32,989 bases of DNA, from contig NZ_JANLGI010000031.1 of NCBI RefSeq assembly GCF_024655635.1, positions 1-32,989 of the forward strand. Reading direction: 5' to 3'. Positions 23,550 through 30,703 of this stretch are shown here, piece by piece. A program made the translations under genes and the position numbers. Each line of letters opens with the position of its first letter. Positions within the stretch are counted from its first letter, which is position 1. The stretch is from Allobosea sp. 47.2.35. GTDB taxonomy: Bacteria > Pseudomonadota > Alphaproteobacteria > Rhizobiales > Beijerinckiaceae. The notes beneath the pieces were generated by a model. That model did no database searches. It saw only the letters and a list, made by a program, of their open reading frames with translations, and had not been told where the DNA came from.

Positions 23550-24845
23550 TCAGCTCGCCATCTGCTCGCGACGGCGGGAGATCGGAGAAGCGTCGATGTT
23601 TGCTGAAACTGCGCGAACCTGACCCATGGCTCGGGTGACCTCGCTGAAACGTGCTTTCGCGTCCGACCAGTTCTGCATGAAATCAAACAGCTCCCGCAGC
23701 GCCGGCGAAATCTCCCGATAAGCGGCAAGAGCGGCGACAAGCGCTCCGAGCGACAACTGTCCTCTCACGACGAGGTAGCCCCCGATCGTGAAGAAAAAGA
23801 AGGGCGTGAGGTTCGACGTGTAGTTGTACAGACCCTTGATCCTGCCCTTGAGATCGTTGATCTCGATGCGGATCGTTTCCAGGCTAGCGGTTGTTCGCAT
23901 CTGATGGCGCAGGACAGACATGTCTGCCCGCGTGATGACTGCATGCGAACCATGGGCGCCAGAAGCCGAGCCTTCCGCTACCATGAGACCACCAAGCTTC
24001 CGGGTTGAACGGACCCTGTCGCGCACCCTTGCATTGAGCCGCTTCTGTAAGCCCGGCAACAACGTGAGCTGCAGGGGCAACATCAGCAGTGCCGCCAAAG
24101 CCAATGCCGGGTTCTGCATCAACAGGAACAGAATGCTCGTCAACAGAGCGCCCCCCTGGATGACGGGAACAACGGCAAGGCTCCCGCCGAAGTACCCGAT
24201 AGGTTCGACTTCCTGGACCACCACTGCGGAAAGATGCGCCCGCTGTTCGGCGCTCGTGCCCGCTCGCGCGCGGCGCAGGACGCCGAGCCGGAGCCTGCGG
24301 ACCAAGCGTTCACTCACACGACCGCGGATGCGCATCGCCGCGTATTTGATCAACCCGTTCAAAGTCAGCGTGCCGAGATATCCTGCGCACAGCGCAAACA
24401 GGAGGGTCATGCGATCCAGCGGTAAGCCAAACAGCGTCATGTCGACGTGGCCGCCATCACTCGCGTCGGCGAGAGCATGATTGATGATGTGCTTCGGAAT
24501 CTCCAACAGAAGCCAGGCGGTTGGAAGCGTCATGATCGAAATGACTACGAGCTTCGCCTGCGGTCTTGCTGTCGCTCGGATGACGTATGCCTCAAGCGAC
24601 CGCGCTCGTTCACTAGCTGTCGGGTGCTCTGGAGCGCGCGAGGTCGCGGCGACACACCGGGCGCGCCGGCGGCGCCTCGCATTGTAGCGCCGGTACCCAA
24701 GCCGCAGGCCAATCCAAAGTGTCCATGCCGGCGCAACGACAAACAGCAGCGTCGCCGCAACATTGATCAGCCAGTGGCCGTGCGGATAATCGAGCCCCAT
24801 GATCCGGTGGCCGAGATCATGGATGAATTGGAACGCCGCGGTCAC
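23550..24845 (-). CDS. ABC exporter-type transmembrane domain without an ATPase domain
   Basis: About 431 residues. Two N-terminal helices separated by a basic loop (YRRYNARRRRRARC) precede a six-helix ABC type-1 domain: LVVISIMTLPTAWLLLEIP, MTLLFALCAGYLGTLTLNGLIKY, GGALLTSILFLLMQNP, ALAALLMLPLQLTLLPGL, and FFFFTIGGYLVVRGQLSLGALVA. The cytosolic loop RIRGRVSERLVRRLRLGVL is typical of exporter coupling helices. The protein stops about where a linker to the nucleotide-binding domain should start; no Walker A or signature motif is present, and no ATPase gene adjoins. The start is uncertain. GTG 24845 avoids a very basic extension that reaches GTG 24941; ATG 24800 is another option. It may be truncated or work with a separate ATPase. 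Confidence 0.7.
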   Translation of the reverse strand: MTAAFQFIHDLGHRIMGLDYPHGHWLINVAATLLFVVAPAWTLWIGLRLGYRRYNARRRRRARCVAATSRAPEHPTASERARSLEAYVIRATARPQAKLVVISIMTLPTAWLLLEIPKHIINHALADASDGGHVDMTLFGLPLDRMTLLFALCAGYLGTLTLNGLIKYAAMRIRGRVSERLVRRLRLGVLRRARAGTSAEQRAHLSAVVVQEVEPIGYFGGSLAVVPVIQGGALLTSILFLLMQNPALALAALLMLPLQLTLLPGLQKRLNARVRDRVRSTRKLGGLMVAEGSASGAHGSHAVITRADMSVLRHQMRTTASLETIRIEINDLKGRIKGLYNYTSNLTPFFFFTIGGYLVVRGQLSLGALVAALAAYREISPALRELFDFMQNWSDAKARFSEVTRAMGQVRAVSANIDASPISRRREQMAS

Positions 24846-24924
24846 GTCTGTTGAACTCAATTTTCGGTAGCGACAGCGCCTATGTCGGCGGCCTTTGTTT
24901 CGACTTTGCGGAAGAATTGCGGGC

Positions 24925-25314
24925 TTAGCTCGGCGGCGCACGAAGCATGCGGTAGAGATTATTCACGCCATCGCTAAAATCGACGTCCGGATTGCGTGTG
25001 CAGAAATTCCGCAGGAACTCGGCCTGCTTAAGCAACGGGTAGAGGTCCGGCGCGAGGTCAAGATCCTCGTCCTTCCCCGGAGGTGCGCGCAACAGCAAAC
25101 CGCTCATGTAGCCCTGCGCCCACGCGAAGAAATTCTTTTCAACCTCCGGCTTGCCGTCGGTTTCCCGCAAAAAATACTGGCAACTTGAGGCGCCGATTCC
25201 GACAATCTTGACCGACTGCGCTTCCGCCTGCCCGTTGGACAGCGTCCCGACAGCCACAGCACAAAGTGCCAAAAGTGCGTGCATGCGCCGTGATCTCCGG
25301 TAGTTCCCGATCAT
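24925..25314 (-). CDS. Small secreted protein, Rap1a/Tai-like pattern
   Basis: A 129-residue protein with a signal peptide (MHALLALCAVAVGTLSNGQA-type leader after a short basic start). The mature part has two cysteines, SSCQYFL and FLRNFCTRNPD, and the segment NFFAWAQGYMSGLLL, a layout like the Rap1a/Tai immunity-protein fold in which a conserved Cys pair brackets a helix with a GYxxG motif. Here it is more likely a housekeeping relative of unknown role. ATG 25314 has AAGG at suitable spacing. It lies 42 bases after the next upstream gene and 79 bases before the ABC membrane gene, all on one strand. Confidence 0.6.
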   Translation of the reverse strand: MIGNYRRSRRMHALLALCAVAVGTLSNGQAEAQSVKIVGIGASSCQYFLRETDGKPEVEKNFFAWAQGYMSGLLLRAPPGKDEDLDLAPDLYPLLKQAEFLRNFCTRNPDVDFSDGVNNLYRMLRAPPS

Positions 25315-25356
25315 GTGATCGCCTTTCGCCGAAGTGATGAGCTTTCCGCTCGGAAC

Positions 25357-25602
25357 TCATTCCGGATCATCCCGACTGCGCGACGGCTCATCCGTGGAAC
25401 ACCGTCCATTCATGCAGACGATCTTGATCCGCCTGCCGAAGCAGTTCGCCTCATAGACCTCACTTTTGCCAATGGGGTTGAGACGTATGACCTTGGCAGC
25501 GGGGCAGGACGTTTCGATCAGAGCGCGCTGCAGATCACCGTCGTCCGCTCGCGCCTGAAGCGCGACAAGCGCAATAGGGATCACCAGCAAGACCAATCGC
25601 AT
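25357..25602 (-). CDS. Small Cys-containing secreted protein
   Basis: An 81-residue protein: signal peptide (MRLVLLVIPIALVALQARA) and a mature part of about 60 residues with four cysteines (TSCPAAK, EANCFGRRIKIVCMNGRC), probably two disulfides, and an acidic, Ser-rich tail. ATG 25602 follows AAAGGCGAG; an earlier in-frame start at 25626 has no such signal. No family is recognised. It is the first of three same-strand genes that end at the ABC membrane protein. Confidence 0.6.
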   Translation of the reverse strand: MRLVLLVIPIALVALQARADDGDLQRALIETSCPAAKVIRLNPIGKSEVYEANCFGRRIKIVCMNGRCSTDEPSRSRDDPE

Positions 25603-25717
25603 GGCTCGCCTTTCAGCTTGTATCATTCTTTGCAGGGTCGAATGCGAGGCTTCGAACAGCTCGCGCGTCGCCAGATTTAGGCCACGGAATAGCTAGCTTG
25701 GCCGCGAGCGGCGCGAT

Positions 25718-25747
25718 GTGCGGCAAGGCGCCTTTGCCCTGCCGCAC
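25718..25747 (-). terminator. Strong hairpin after the cusF-like gene
   Basis: GTGCGGCA (25718-25725) pairs perfectly with TGCCGCAC (25740-25747), and inner bases can extend the stem. On the minus strand it starts 7 bases past the CusF-like stop, at the end of the second copper operon. No T-run follows, so termination may need Rho, but its position fits an operon end. Confidence 0.55.
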
Positions 25748-25754
25748 GTTGAGA

Positions 25755-26033
25755 TCACTTCGACTTCTGAAGCTTCGTCACCGTGATCTGACCATTGACG
25801 CGGTCGGCATCGAACTTGATCTTGTCGCCGGCCTTGAGCCCTTTCAGCATGGTGGGATCGCCGGCCCGGAACACCATGGTCATGGCGTCCATATCGAGAT
25901 TCTTGATCGCGCCGTGGTTGATGGTGAGCTTGCCCTGGGCCTCATCGACCTTGGTAACGGTGCCGCTGACCGACTGCGCGGCAGCGGGCAGCGCGACGAT
26001 CAGGAATGCCAGGGTGGCAGCAGTCTTCAGCAT
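25755..26033 (-). CDS. cusF: CusF-like periplasmic copper-binding protein
   Basis: A 92-residue protein with a signal peptide ending PAAAQ. The mature part is the five-strand CusF barrel: VSGTVTKVDEAQGKLTINHG, then MDAMTMVFRAGDP, LKGLKAGDKIKF, GQITVTKLQK. Copper ligands of the family are seen as His40, Met51 and Met53. The tryptophan that covers the metal in Escherichia coli CusF is replaced here by Met48. CusF carries Cu(I)/Ag(I) to CusB in the periplasm. It is the last gene of the tolC-oxidase-cupredoxin operon, 25 bases after the cupredoxin gene, and is not adjacent to cusBA. Confidence 0.9.
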   Translation of the reverse strand: MLKTAATLAFLIVALPAAAQSVSGTVTKVDEAQGKLTINHGAIKNLDMDAMTMVFRAGDPTMLKGLKAGDKIKFDADRVNGQITVTKLQKSK

Positions 26034-26058
26034 GGGATACTCCTTTCGCTGAGGTTGC

Positions 26059-26541
26059 TTACTTGACGATGATCTTGCCGGTCATGCCAGCTTCGCGGTG
26101 GCCGGGGATCAGGCAGGAAAAGTCGAACTCGCCAGGCTTGGTGAAGGCCCAGACGATCTCGCCGGTCTTCTTCGGCGCGAGGCGCTTGGCGTTCGGATCG
26201 TCGTGCTCCATGTCGGGGTTCTTCTGCATCTCAACGGCGTGCTTGAGGTTCTCCTCCAGCGTCGCCATGACGAGTTCGTGGTCGAGCTCACCATTGTTGC
26301 GGAGCTGGAAGCGGACCTGCTCGCCGCGGCGCACCTCGATCCGGTCCGGGATGAAGGACATCTTGCCGTCCTTCTCAGTCATCACGACCTGGACGGGGCG
26401 GGCCGGCTTCTTGGGATCGCCGGGCTTGCCATAGGCCGTCTCGTCGCCATGGCCATGACCGGCGCCGCCCGGACCCGCGAACGCGGCGCTGGCGGACATC
26501 AAAAATGCGATTGCGGCCAGTTTGAATGTGGCTGTCTTCAT
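26059..26541 (-). CDS. Cupredoxin (type 1 copper protein)
   Basis: A 160-residue exported protein. After the signal peptide (LAAIAFLMSASAAFA) comes a Gly/His segment (GGAGHGHGDET), then a cupredoxin barrel: KMSFIPDRIEVRRGEQVRFQ, GELDHELVM with His88, and EFDFSCLIPGHREAGM with Cys143, His148 and Met153. These four are a complete type 1 copper site of plastocyanin/azurin kind. A Met/His-rich insert lies between (HAVEMQKNPDMEHDD). Such proteins accompany multicopper oxidases in copper-resistance operons and may accept electrons or store copper. It sits 36 bases after the oxidase gene. Confidence 0.92.
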   Translation of the reverse strand: MKTATFKLAAIAFLMSASAAFAGPGGAGHGHGDETAYGKPGDPKKPARPVQVVMTEKDGKMSFIPDRIEVRRGEQVRFQLRNNGELDHELVMATLEENLKHAVEMQKNPDMEHDDPNAKRLAPKKTGEIVWAFTKPGEFDFSCLIPGHREAGMTGKIIVK

Positions 26542-26577
26542 GTAGCTCTCCAGGAGGAAGTTTAGGTTGTCGCCATT

Positions 26578-28014
26578 CTAGTGATTGGAATGCGGGTTCT
26601 TGGTGGCGGGGCGTGGCTTGCCGTCCGGCCCGATATTCGGCTTGCGCGGGTCCTTGACGCGCCATTCCGTCGCCTGCACGCCGCTGTCGGGCGAGCTCGC
26701 CCGCGGTGCCTCGCCGAGCTTCGTGCCCTTGAGCTCGTACGCGACGGTTCCCTCCGGATGCTTGAACCAGCCCGGGTCCTTGTAGTCGCCCTTCGCCAGC
26801 CCCTCGCGAACCTTCACCACCGAGAACATGCCGCCCATCTCGACGGCGCCGAACTGGGCGAAACCCGTCATCATCGGCAGGGTGTTGTCGGGGAGCGGCA
26901 TCTCCATCGAGCCCATCTCGCCCATGCCGTTCGAGCCCATCGGCATGTAGCCGGGCGCGATCTTGGCAATACGCTTGGCGAGGTCCTTCTTGTTCACGCC
27001 GATGTAGTTCTTCACCGAATGCCCCATGGCATTCATGGTGTGATGCGACTTGTGGCAGTGGATCGCCCAGTCGCCCGGCTCGTCGGCGACGAAATCGAAG
27101 GCGCGCATCTGGCCGACGGCGACATCGATCGAGACCTCGTCCCAGGCCGCGGCCGGATCGACCCAGCCGCCATCGGTGCACGAGACCTTGAACTCGTAGC
27201 CATGCATGTGGATCGGGTGATTGGTCATGGTCAGATTGCCAAAGCGGATCCGGACCTTGTCGTTCTTGCCCACGACGAACGGGTCGATGCCCGGGAACAC
27301 GCGGCTGTTCCAGCACCACATGTTGAATTCGGTCATCTCGGCGACGCGCGGCACATAGGAGCCGGGCTCGATGTCGAAGGCGTTGAGCAGGAAGACGAAG
27401 TCACGGTCGACGCGGCGGAAGGCCGGGTCCTTCGGATGGACGACGAAGAAGCCCATCATGCCCATCGCCATCTGGACCATCTCGTCCGAATGTGGATGGT
27501 ACATATAGGTGCCCGAGCGCCGGAGCTGGAACTCGTAGACGAAGGTCTTGCCCGGCGGGATATGCGGCTGCGTCAGCCCGCCGACGCCGTCCATGCCGTT
27601 GGGCAGGCGCTGGCCGTGCCAATGGATCGTAGTGTTCTCCGGCAACTTGTTGGTGACGTAGATGCGAACCTTGTCGCCCTCGACCGCCTCGATGGTTGGG
27701 CCCGGCGACTGGCCATTATAGCCCCAGAGATAGCCCTTCATGCCGGGCGCGAACTCGCGCACCACCGGCTCAGCGACGAGATGGAACTCCTTCCAGTCGC
27801 CGTTCATGCGCCAGGGCAGCGACCAGCCGTTGAGCGTCGCGACCGGCTGGTAATCCGGCCCGGTGGTCGGCACGAGCGGCGCCTGCGTCGTCGCCTCCTT
27901 CATGGTCGGCGCCTCGGGCACGGCTGCGAAGGCGTTCCGCCCGGAGACCGCGGCCGCGCCGGCCAGCACCAGCCCGGACGAACCGATGAAGCCTCTGCGA
28001 GATAGGGATGTCAT
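26578..28014 (-). CDS. Multicopper oxidase with Met-rich C-terminal extension
   Basis: A 478-residue oxidase with a Tat leader (SRRGFIGSSGLVLAGAAAV). All four copper-ligand blocks are present: HWHG (131-134), HPHS (173-176), HPIHMHG (266-272) and HCHKSHHTMNAM (319-330), which supply the trinuclear cluster and a type 1 site with an axial Met. Unlike CueO, where the last block is near the end, about 150 further residues follow here, including a Met-rich piece (YMPMGSNGMGEMGSMEMPLP) and a Pro/Lys-rich tail. Periplasmic oxidases of this kind turn Cu(I) into the less toxic Cu(II). It begins 14 bases after the TolC-like gene. Confidence 0.93.
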   Translation of the reverse strand: MTSLSRRGFIGSSGLVLAGAAAVSGRNAFAAVPEAPTMKEATTQAPLVPTTGPDYQPVATLNGWSLPWRMNGDWKEFHLVAEPVVREFAPGMKGYLWGYNGQSPGPTIEAVEGDKVRIYVTNKLPENTTIHWHGQRLPNGMDGVGGLTQPHIPPGKTFVYEFQLRRSGTYMYHPHSDEMVQMAMGMMGFFVVHPKDPAFRRVDRDFVFLLNAFDIEPGSYVPRVAEMTEFNMWCWNSRVFPGIDPFVVGKNDKVRIRFGNLTMTNHPIHMHGYEFKVSCTDGGWVDPAAAWDEVSIDVAVGQMRAFDFVADEPGDWAIHCHKSHHTMNAMGHSVKNYIGVNKKDLAKRIAKIAPGYMPMGSNGMGEMGSMEMPLPDNTLPMMTGFAQFGAVEMGGMFSVVKVREGLAKGDYKDPGWFKHPEGTVAYELKGTKLGEAPRASSPDSGVQATEWRVKDPRKPNIGPDGKPRPATKNPHSNH

Positions 28015-28028
28015 GTCGGGAAGCTCCT

Positions 28029-29546
28029 TCAGTGCCCGCCGCCGGCATCGCCGCCGCCCGCGGCGGCAACGGTCGCCGAGCCGCCGCCCCCGCTGCCGCC
28101 GCCGATCAGCGCGTGCTTAAAATCAGTATGGGCGATCCAGAAATCGCGGCGGGCGTTGATCGCCGCGACATTGGACAGGATGCGGTTGCGCGCATCGGTG
28201 ATGAGGTCCGTCACGTCGTTCAGCATGCCGCTGTATTGAAGCAGCGATTGGTCCTGGATGATCTTGCGCAGCGGCAGGACGTTGTTCTGGTACTGGCGCG
28301 TGATGTCGTAATTGGCACGATAAGCAGTGTAGGCCTCGCGCGCCTCCGAGCGGATATTGACCGCTTTCTCCGCCAGCTTGTTGGCGGCCAGCATGTAGGT
28401 CTGCTCGGCGAGCGCGACCTTGGACTGGCCAAAATCATAGATCGGAATGTCGATCTCAAGCTCCAACGTCTTGCTGCGGCTGGCCTCGCGCTCGACATGG
28501 CCATCCGCTGTGATGACACGTCCACGATCATAGGTGCGACGGCCGAGCAGGTCGACGTCGTTGACGAAGCGCGTCGCCTGGGTGAGGCCCAGCGACTTCG
28601 CCAGTGTGTCGAGTTCGTTGCGCGCGATCCGCAGGTCGACGCGCTTGCGCAGCGCCTCGGCCTCGATCGCCTTGACCGATTGCAGCCGTGGCAGCGGCGG
28701 CAAACTGCCGACCCGGAATTTGAGATCGTCGCCCCAGACGCCGAGCTGGCGGACGAGCCGCTCGCGCTCCTGGCGCTGCAGCTGGCGCGCCTGGGCGAGT
28801 TGCACGGTCAGCTCGGCCTCGAAGGCGTATTCGCGCGCCTGGTCGATCTTGTTGACGCCGCCGCTCTCGCCGAGCCGCTTGAACAGCTCCGAAGCCGCGT
28901 CGGCGGAAGCCTTGGCTTCCTGGTAGAAGGTGACCTGGGCATTGGCCGCGGCTGCGCGGTAGTACTGGCGACGCGTATCAGCCGCGAGCTTGAGTACCGC
29001 CTCAGCTGTGCGCATTTGCGCCGTCTGGAAGCGGTCGCGGGCAATTTCGGCCCTGGCCGGCAAGGTCGCAAGCGCCAGCAGACTGCCGACGATCTGTCGT
29101 TCGATCTCGACTTCGAAGCGTCCGGACAGCTTGGAAATGCCGAGGCGCGGATTGGGCGGCAGACTCGCCGCGACCATCTGGGCCTCGGCCATGCCGAGTT
29201 CGTTGAAAGCCGCCTGCAGCCCGCGATTATTGAGCAGCGCGACCTGCACGGCGGCATCCGCCGTCAGCGGCTTGCGCAGGAGCTGGTCGACCCGCGCTTT
29301 CGCCGTGAGCGCGGCCTGATCGTCGCCGATCTTGGTCACGTCCTTGCCAATATCGGCATAGGTTGCCGTCTGGATCGTGCCCATCCCGCCGTCGGCGGAG
29401 AAGCTCGCGCATCCTCCCAGCAGAGCTGCTCCAGCGAGCAACCCGAAACGGAAGATGCGACGGGCGTTCGATATCGCTGGAACCGTCAAGGCTGTCCTTC
29501 TCCTGGTAAAATCGAGCGCTGAAATGGATGCGGCGGGCAACGTCAT
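28029..29546 (-). CDS. TolC-family outer-membrane efflux lipoprotein (CusC-like)
   Basis: A 505-residue outer-membrane factor. The leader ends in the lipobox LLGGCA with Cys46. Two long alpha-helical hairpin repeats follow (VALLNNRGLQAAFNELGMAEAQ; RRQYYRAAAANAQVTFYQEAK; DIPIYDFGQSKVALAEQTYM; EAREAYTAYRANYDITRQYQ), the repeats that build the TolC barrel and tunnel. The C-terminal tail is Gly-rich. ATG 29546 overlaps the upstream small-lipoprotein stop by four bases, giving coupled translation. No outer-membrane channel accompanies cusBA at 6147-10741, so this is the best candidate partner for that pump, about 17 kb away in the second copper operon. Confidence 0.88.
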   Translation of the reverse strand: MTLPAASISALDFTRRRTALTVPAISNARRIFRFGLLAGAALLGGCASFSADGGMGTIQTATYADIGKDVTKIGDDQAALTAKARVDQLLRKPLTADAAVQVALLNNRGLQAAFNELGMAEAQMVAASLPPNPRLGISKLSGRFEVEIERQIVGSLLALATLPARAEIARDRFQTAQMRTAEAVLKLAADTRRQYYRAAAANAQVTFYQEAKASADAASELFKRLGESGGVNKIDQAREYAFEAELTVQLAQARQLQRQERERLVRQLGVWGDDLKFRVGSLPPLPRLQSVKAIEAEALRKRVDLRIARNELDTLAKSLGLTQATRFVNDVDLLGRRTYDRGRVITADGHVEREASRSKTLELEIDIPIYDFGQSKVALAEQTYMLAANKLAEKAVNIRSEAREAYTAYRANYDITRQYQNNVLPLRKIIQDQSLLQYSGMLNDVTDLITDARNRILSNVAAINARRDFWIAHTDFKHALIGGGSGGGGSATVAAAGGGDAGGGH

Positions 29547-29761
29547 GGCTTCGGGCCGACGTCACGGTTGAGCTCGTGCCAGTCCTTCGGATCAGCCGGA
29601 CGGTATGTGGCGGCGCCTGCCGTCACGCTCCGGTATTGAGCCGCGGGAACACGGACATTCGGATCGGCCGGCCTGGCAAGATAGTCGGGAACGGGTGTCA
29701 GCGAACAGGCGCCTAACGCCAGCCCTATACCTGCCATGAACGGCACCTTCACGAACGTCAC
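29543..29761 (-). CDS. Small lipoprotein preceding the TolC-like gene
   Basis: A 72-residue protein. GTG 29761 has GGGGAG 7 bases upstream and gives a short basic start, a hydrophobic stretch and a lipobox (GLALGAC). The mature part is proline-rich (SLTPVPDYLARPADPNVRVP, YRPADPKDWHELNRDV) without a known domain. It overlaps the TolC-like gene by four bases and is the first gene of the second copper operon. Small lipoproteins like this may help the outer-membrane channel assemble; that is a guess. Confidence 0.65.
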   Translation of the reverse strand: MTFVKVPFMAGIGLALGACSLTPVPDYLARPADPNVRVPAAQYRSVTAGAATYRPADPKDWHELNRDVGPKP

Positions 29762-29819
29762 GATTCGGCTCCCCGTGTTTCGACGGCATAGGGGTAGCAG
29801 CGCTCTGCCGCTGGCGTCC

Positions 29820-29835
29820 GTTACAAATTGTATCA
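29820..29835. promoter_or_regulatory. Candidate response-regulator site, GTTACA-N4-GTATCA
   Basis: GTTACA (29820-29825) and GTATCA (29830-29835) form a direct repeat with a 10-base period in the 177-base space between the second copper operon and the regulator genes. The same bases also contain the near-palindrome TACAA-A-TTGTA (29822-29832), similar to the TGACAA-N2-TTGTCA box of CusR/PcoR. It is well placed to control both directions. Confidence 0.5.
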
Positions 29836-29938
29836 AAGCAACGCGGGCGGCACCGCGATAAGCGCGCTATTGTGCTGTCGCCGCAAGGAAAGAAGTGGCA
29901 CCAAACAGACAGGCTTGTTCTGGGACGCCGAGCCAAAG

Positions 29939-30703
29939 ATGGATCAAGATCCAATCAAGATCATTGCCGAAGATCACGGCCATATCCTCGTCGTGGATGA
30001 TGATCCGCAGATCAGGCTCCTGGTCTCGCGTTTCCTCCAGCGCCATGGCTATCAGGTCACTGGCGCACCGGACGGGCGCGTCATGATGGATATCCTCGCC
30101 CGTACCACAATCGATCTGATCGTGCTCGACTTGATGCTGCCCGGGCGCTCCGGCGTTGAGTTGTGCCGGGACGTGCGGGCCAACTCGCAGGTTCCGATCG
30201 TGATGCTGACCGCCCGCAGCGAGGAGAGCGACCGGATCATCGTCCTTGAGGGCGGTGCTGACGATTACGTGACCAAGCCGTTCAGCCCGCGCGAACTGCT
30301 GGCGCGCATTCGGTCCGTCCTGCGCCGGTCACGCACAGCACGCCACCAAACCGAAACCCGACGCTCCGAGATCGTTATGTTCGATGGTTGGTCGATGGAT
30401 CTGCGTCGCAGAGAGCTGCAATCCCCTGCGGGAACACTGATCGATCTCTCAACCGGCGAGTTCGACCTTCTTGTTGCCTTCGTCGAGCACGCCAACCGCG
30501 TCATGTCGCGAGAGGCATTGATGCAGTTCGCCAAGGCTCGGAGCAGTGGCGACCCCTTCGACCGCGCCATCGACGTTCAGATCAGCCGGCTACGGCGCAA
30601 GCTCGAAGCGGTAACGAACGGGGGCCAACTGATAAAAACCGTTCGTGGTTCCGGTTACATGTTCGCGTCCGATGTCCGCGTGCAAGAGGGACAACCCACT
30701 TGA
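29939..30703 (+). CDS. OmpR-family response regulator
   Basis: A 254-residue regulator. Residues 15-130 are the receiver domain: ILVVDDDPQI with the acidic pair, phospho-acceptor Asp64 in IVLDLMLPGRSG, MLTAR with the switch Thr, and VTKPF with Lys113. Residues about 150-245 are the winged-helix DNA-binding domain (LDLRRRELQSPAG-like start, LSTGEFDLLVAFVEHANRVM, RAIDVQISRLRRKLE, IKTVRGSGYMF). ATG 29939 is chosen since the receiver starts soon after; an in-frame extension to 29828 would run through the promoter region. It diverges from the multicopper oxidase operon and overlaps the kinase gene, so a copper-responsive role is likely but inferred from position. Confidence 0.9.
   Translation: MDQDPIKIIAEDHGHILVVDDDPQIRLLVSRFLQRHGYQVTGAPDGRVMMDILARTTIDLIVLDLMLPGRSGVELCRDVRANSQVPIVMLTARSEESDRIIVLEGGADDYVTKPFSPRELLARIRSVLRRSRTARHQTETRRSEIVMFDGWSMDLRRRELQSPAGTLIDLSTGEFDLLVAFVEHANRVMSREALMQFAKARSSGDPFDRAIDVQISRLRRKLEAVTNGGQLIKTVRGSGYMFASDVRVQEGQPT

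Noticed and set aside
26375..27319. A 314-codon minus-strand frame overlapping the oxidase and cupredoxin genes
   Set aside because: It is a shifted frame of two real genes. It has an Arg/Gly/Asp-rich composition and no motif.
26581..29522. Two plus-strand open frames of 474 and 504 codons opposite the multicopper oxidase and TolC-like genes
   Set aside because: They are antisense shadows. The minus-strand frames contain all copper ligands and TolC repeats.
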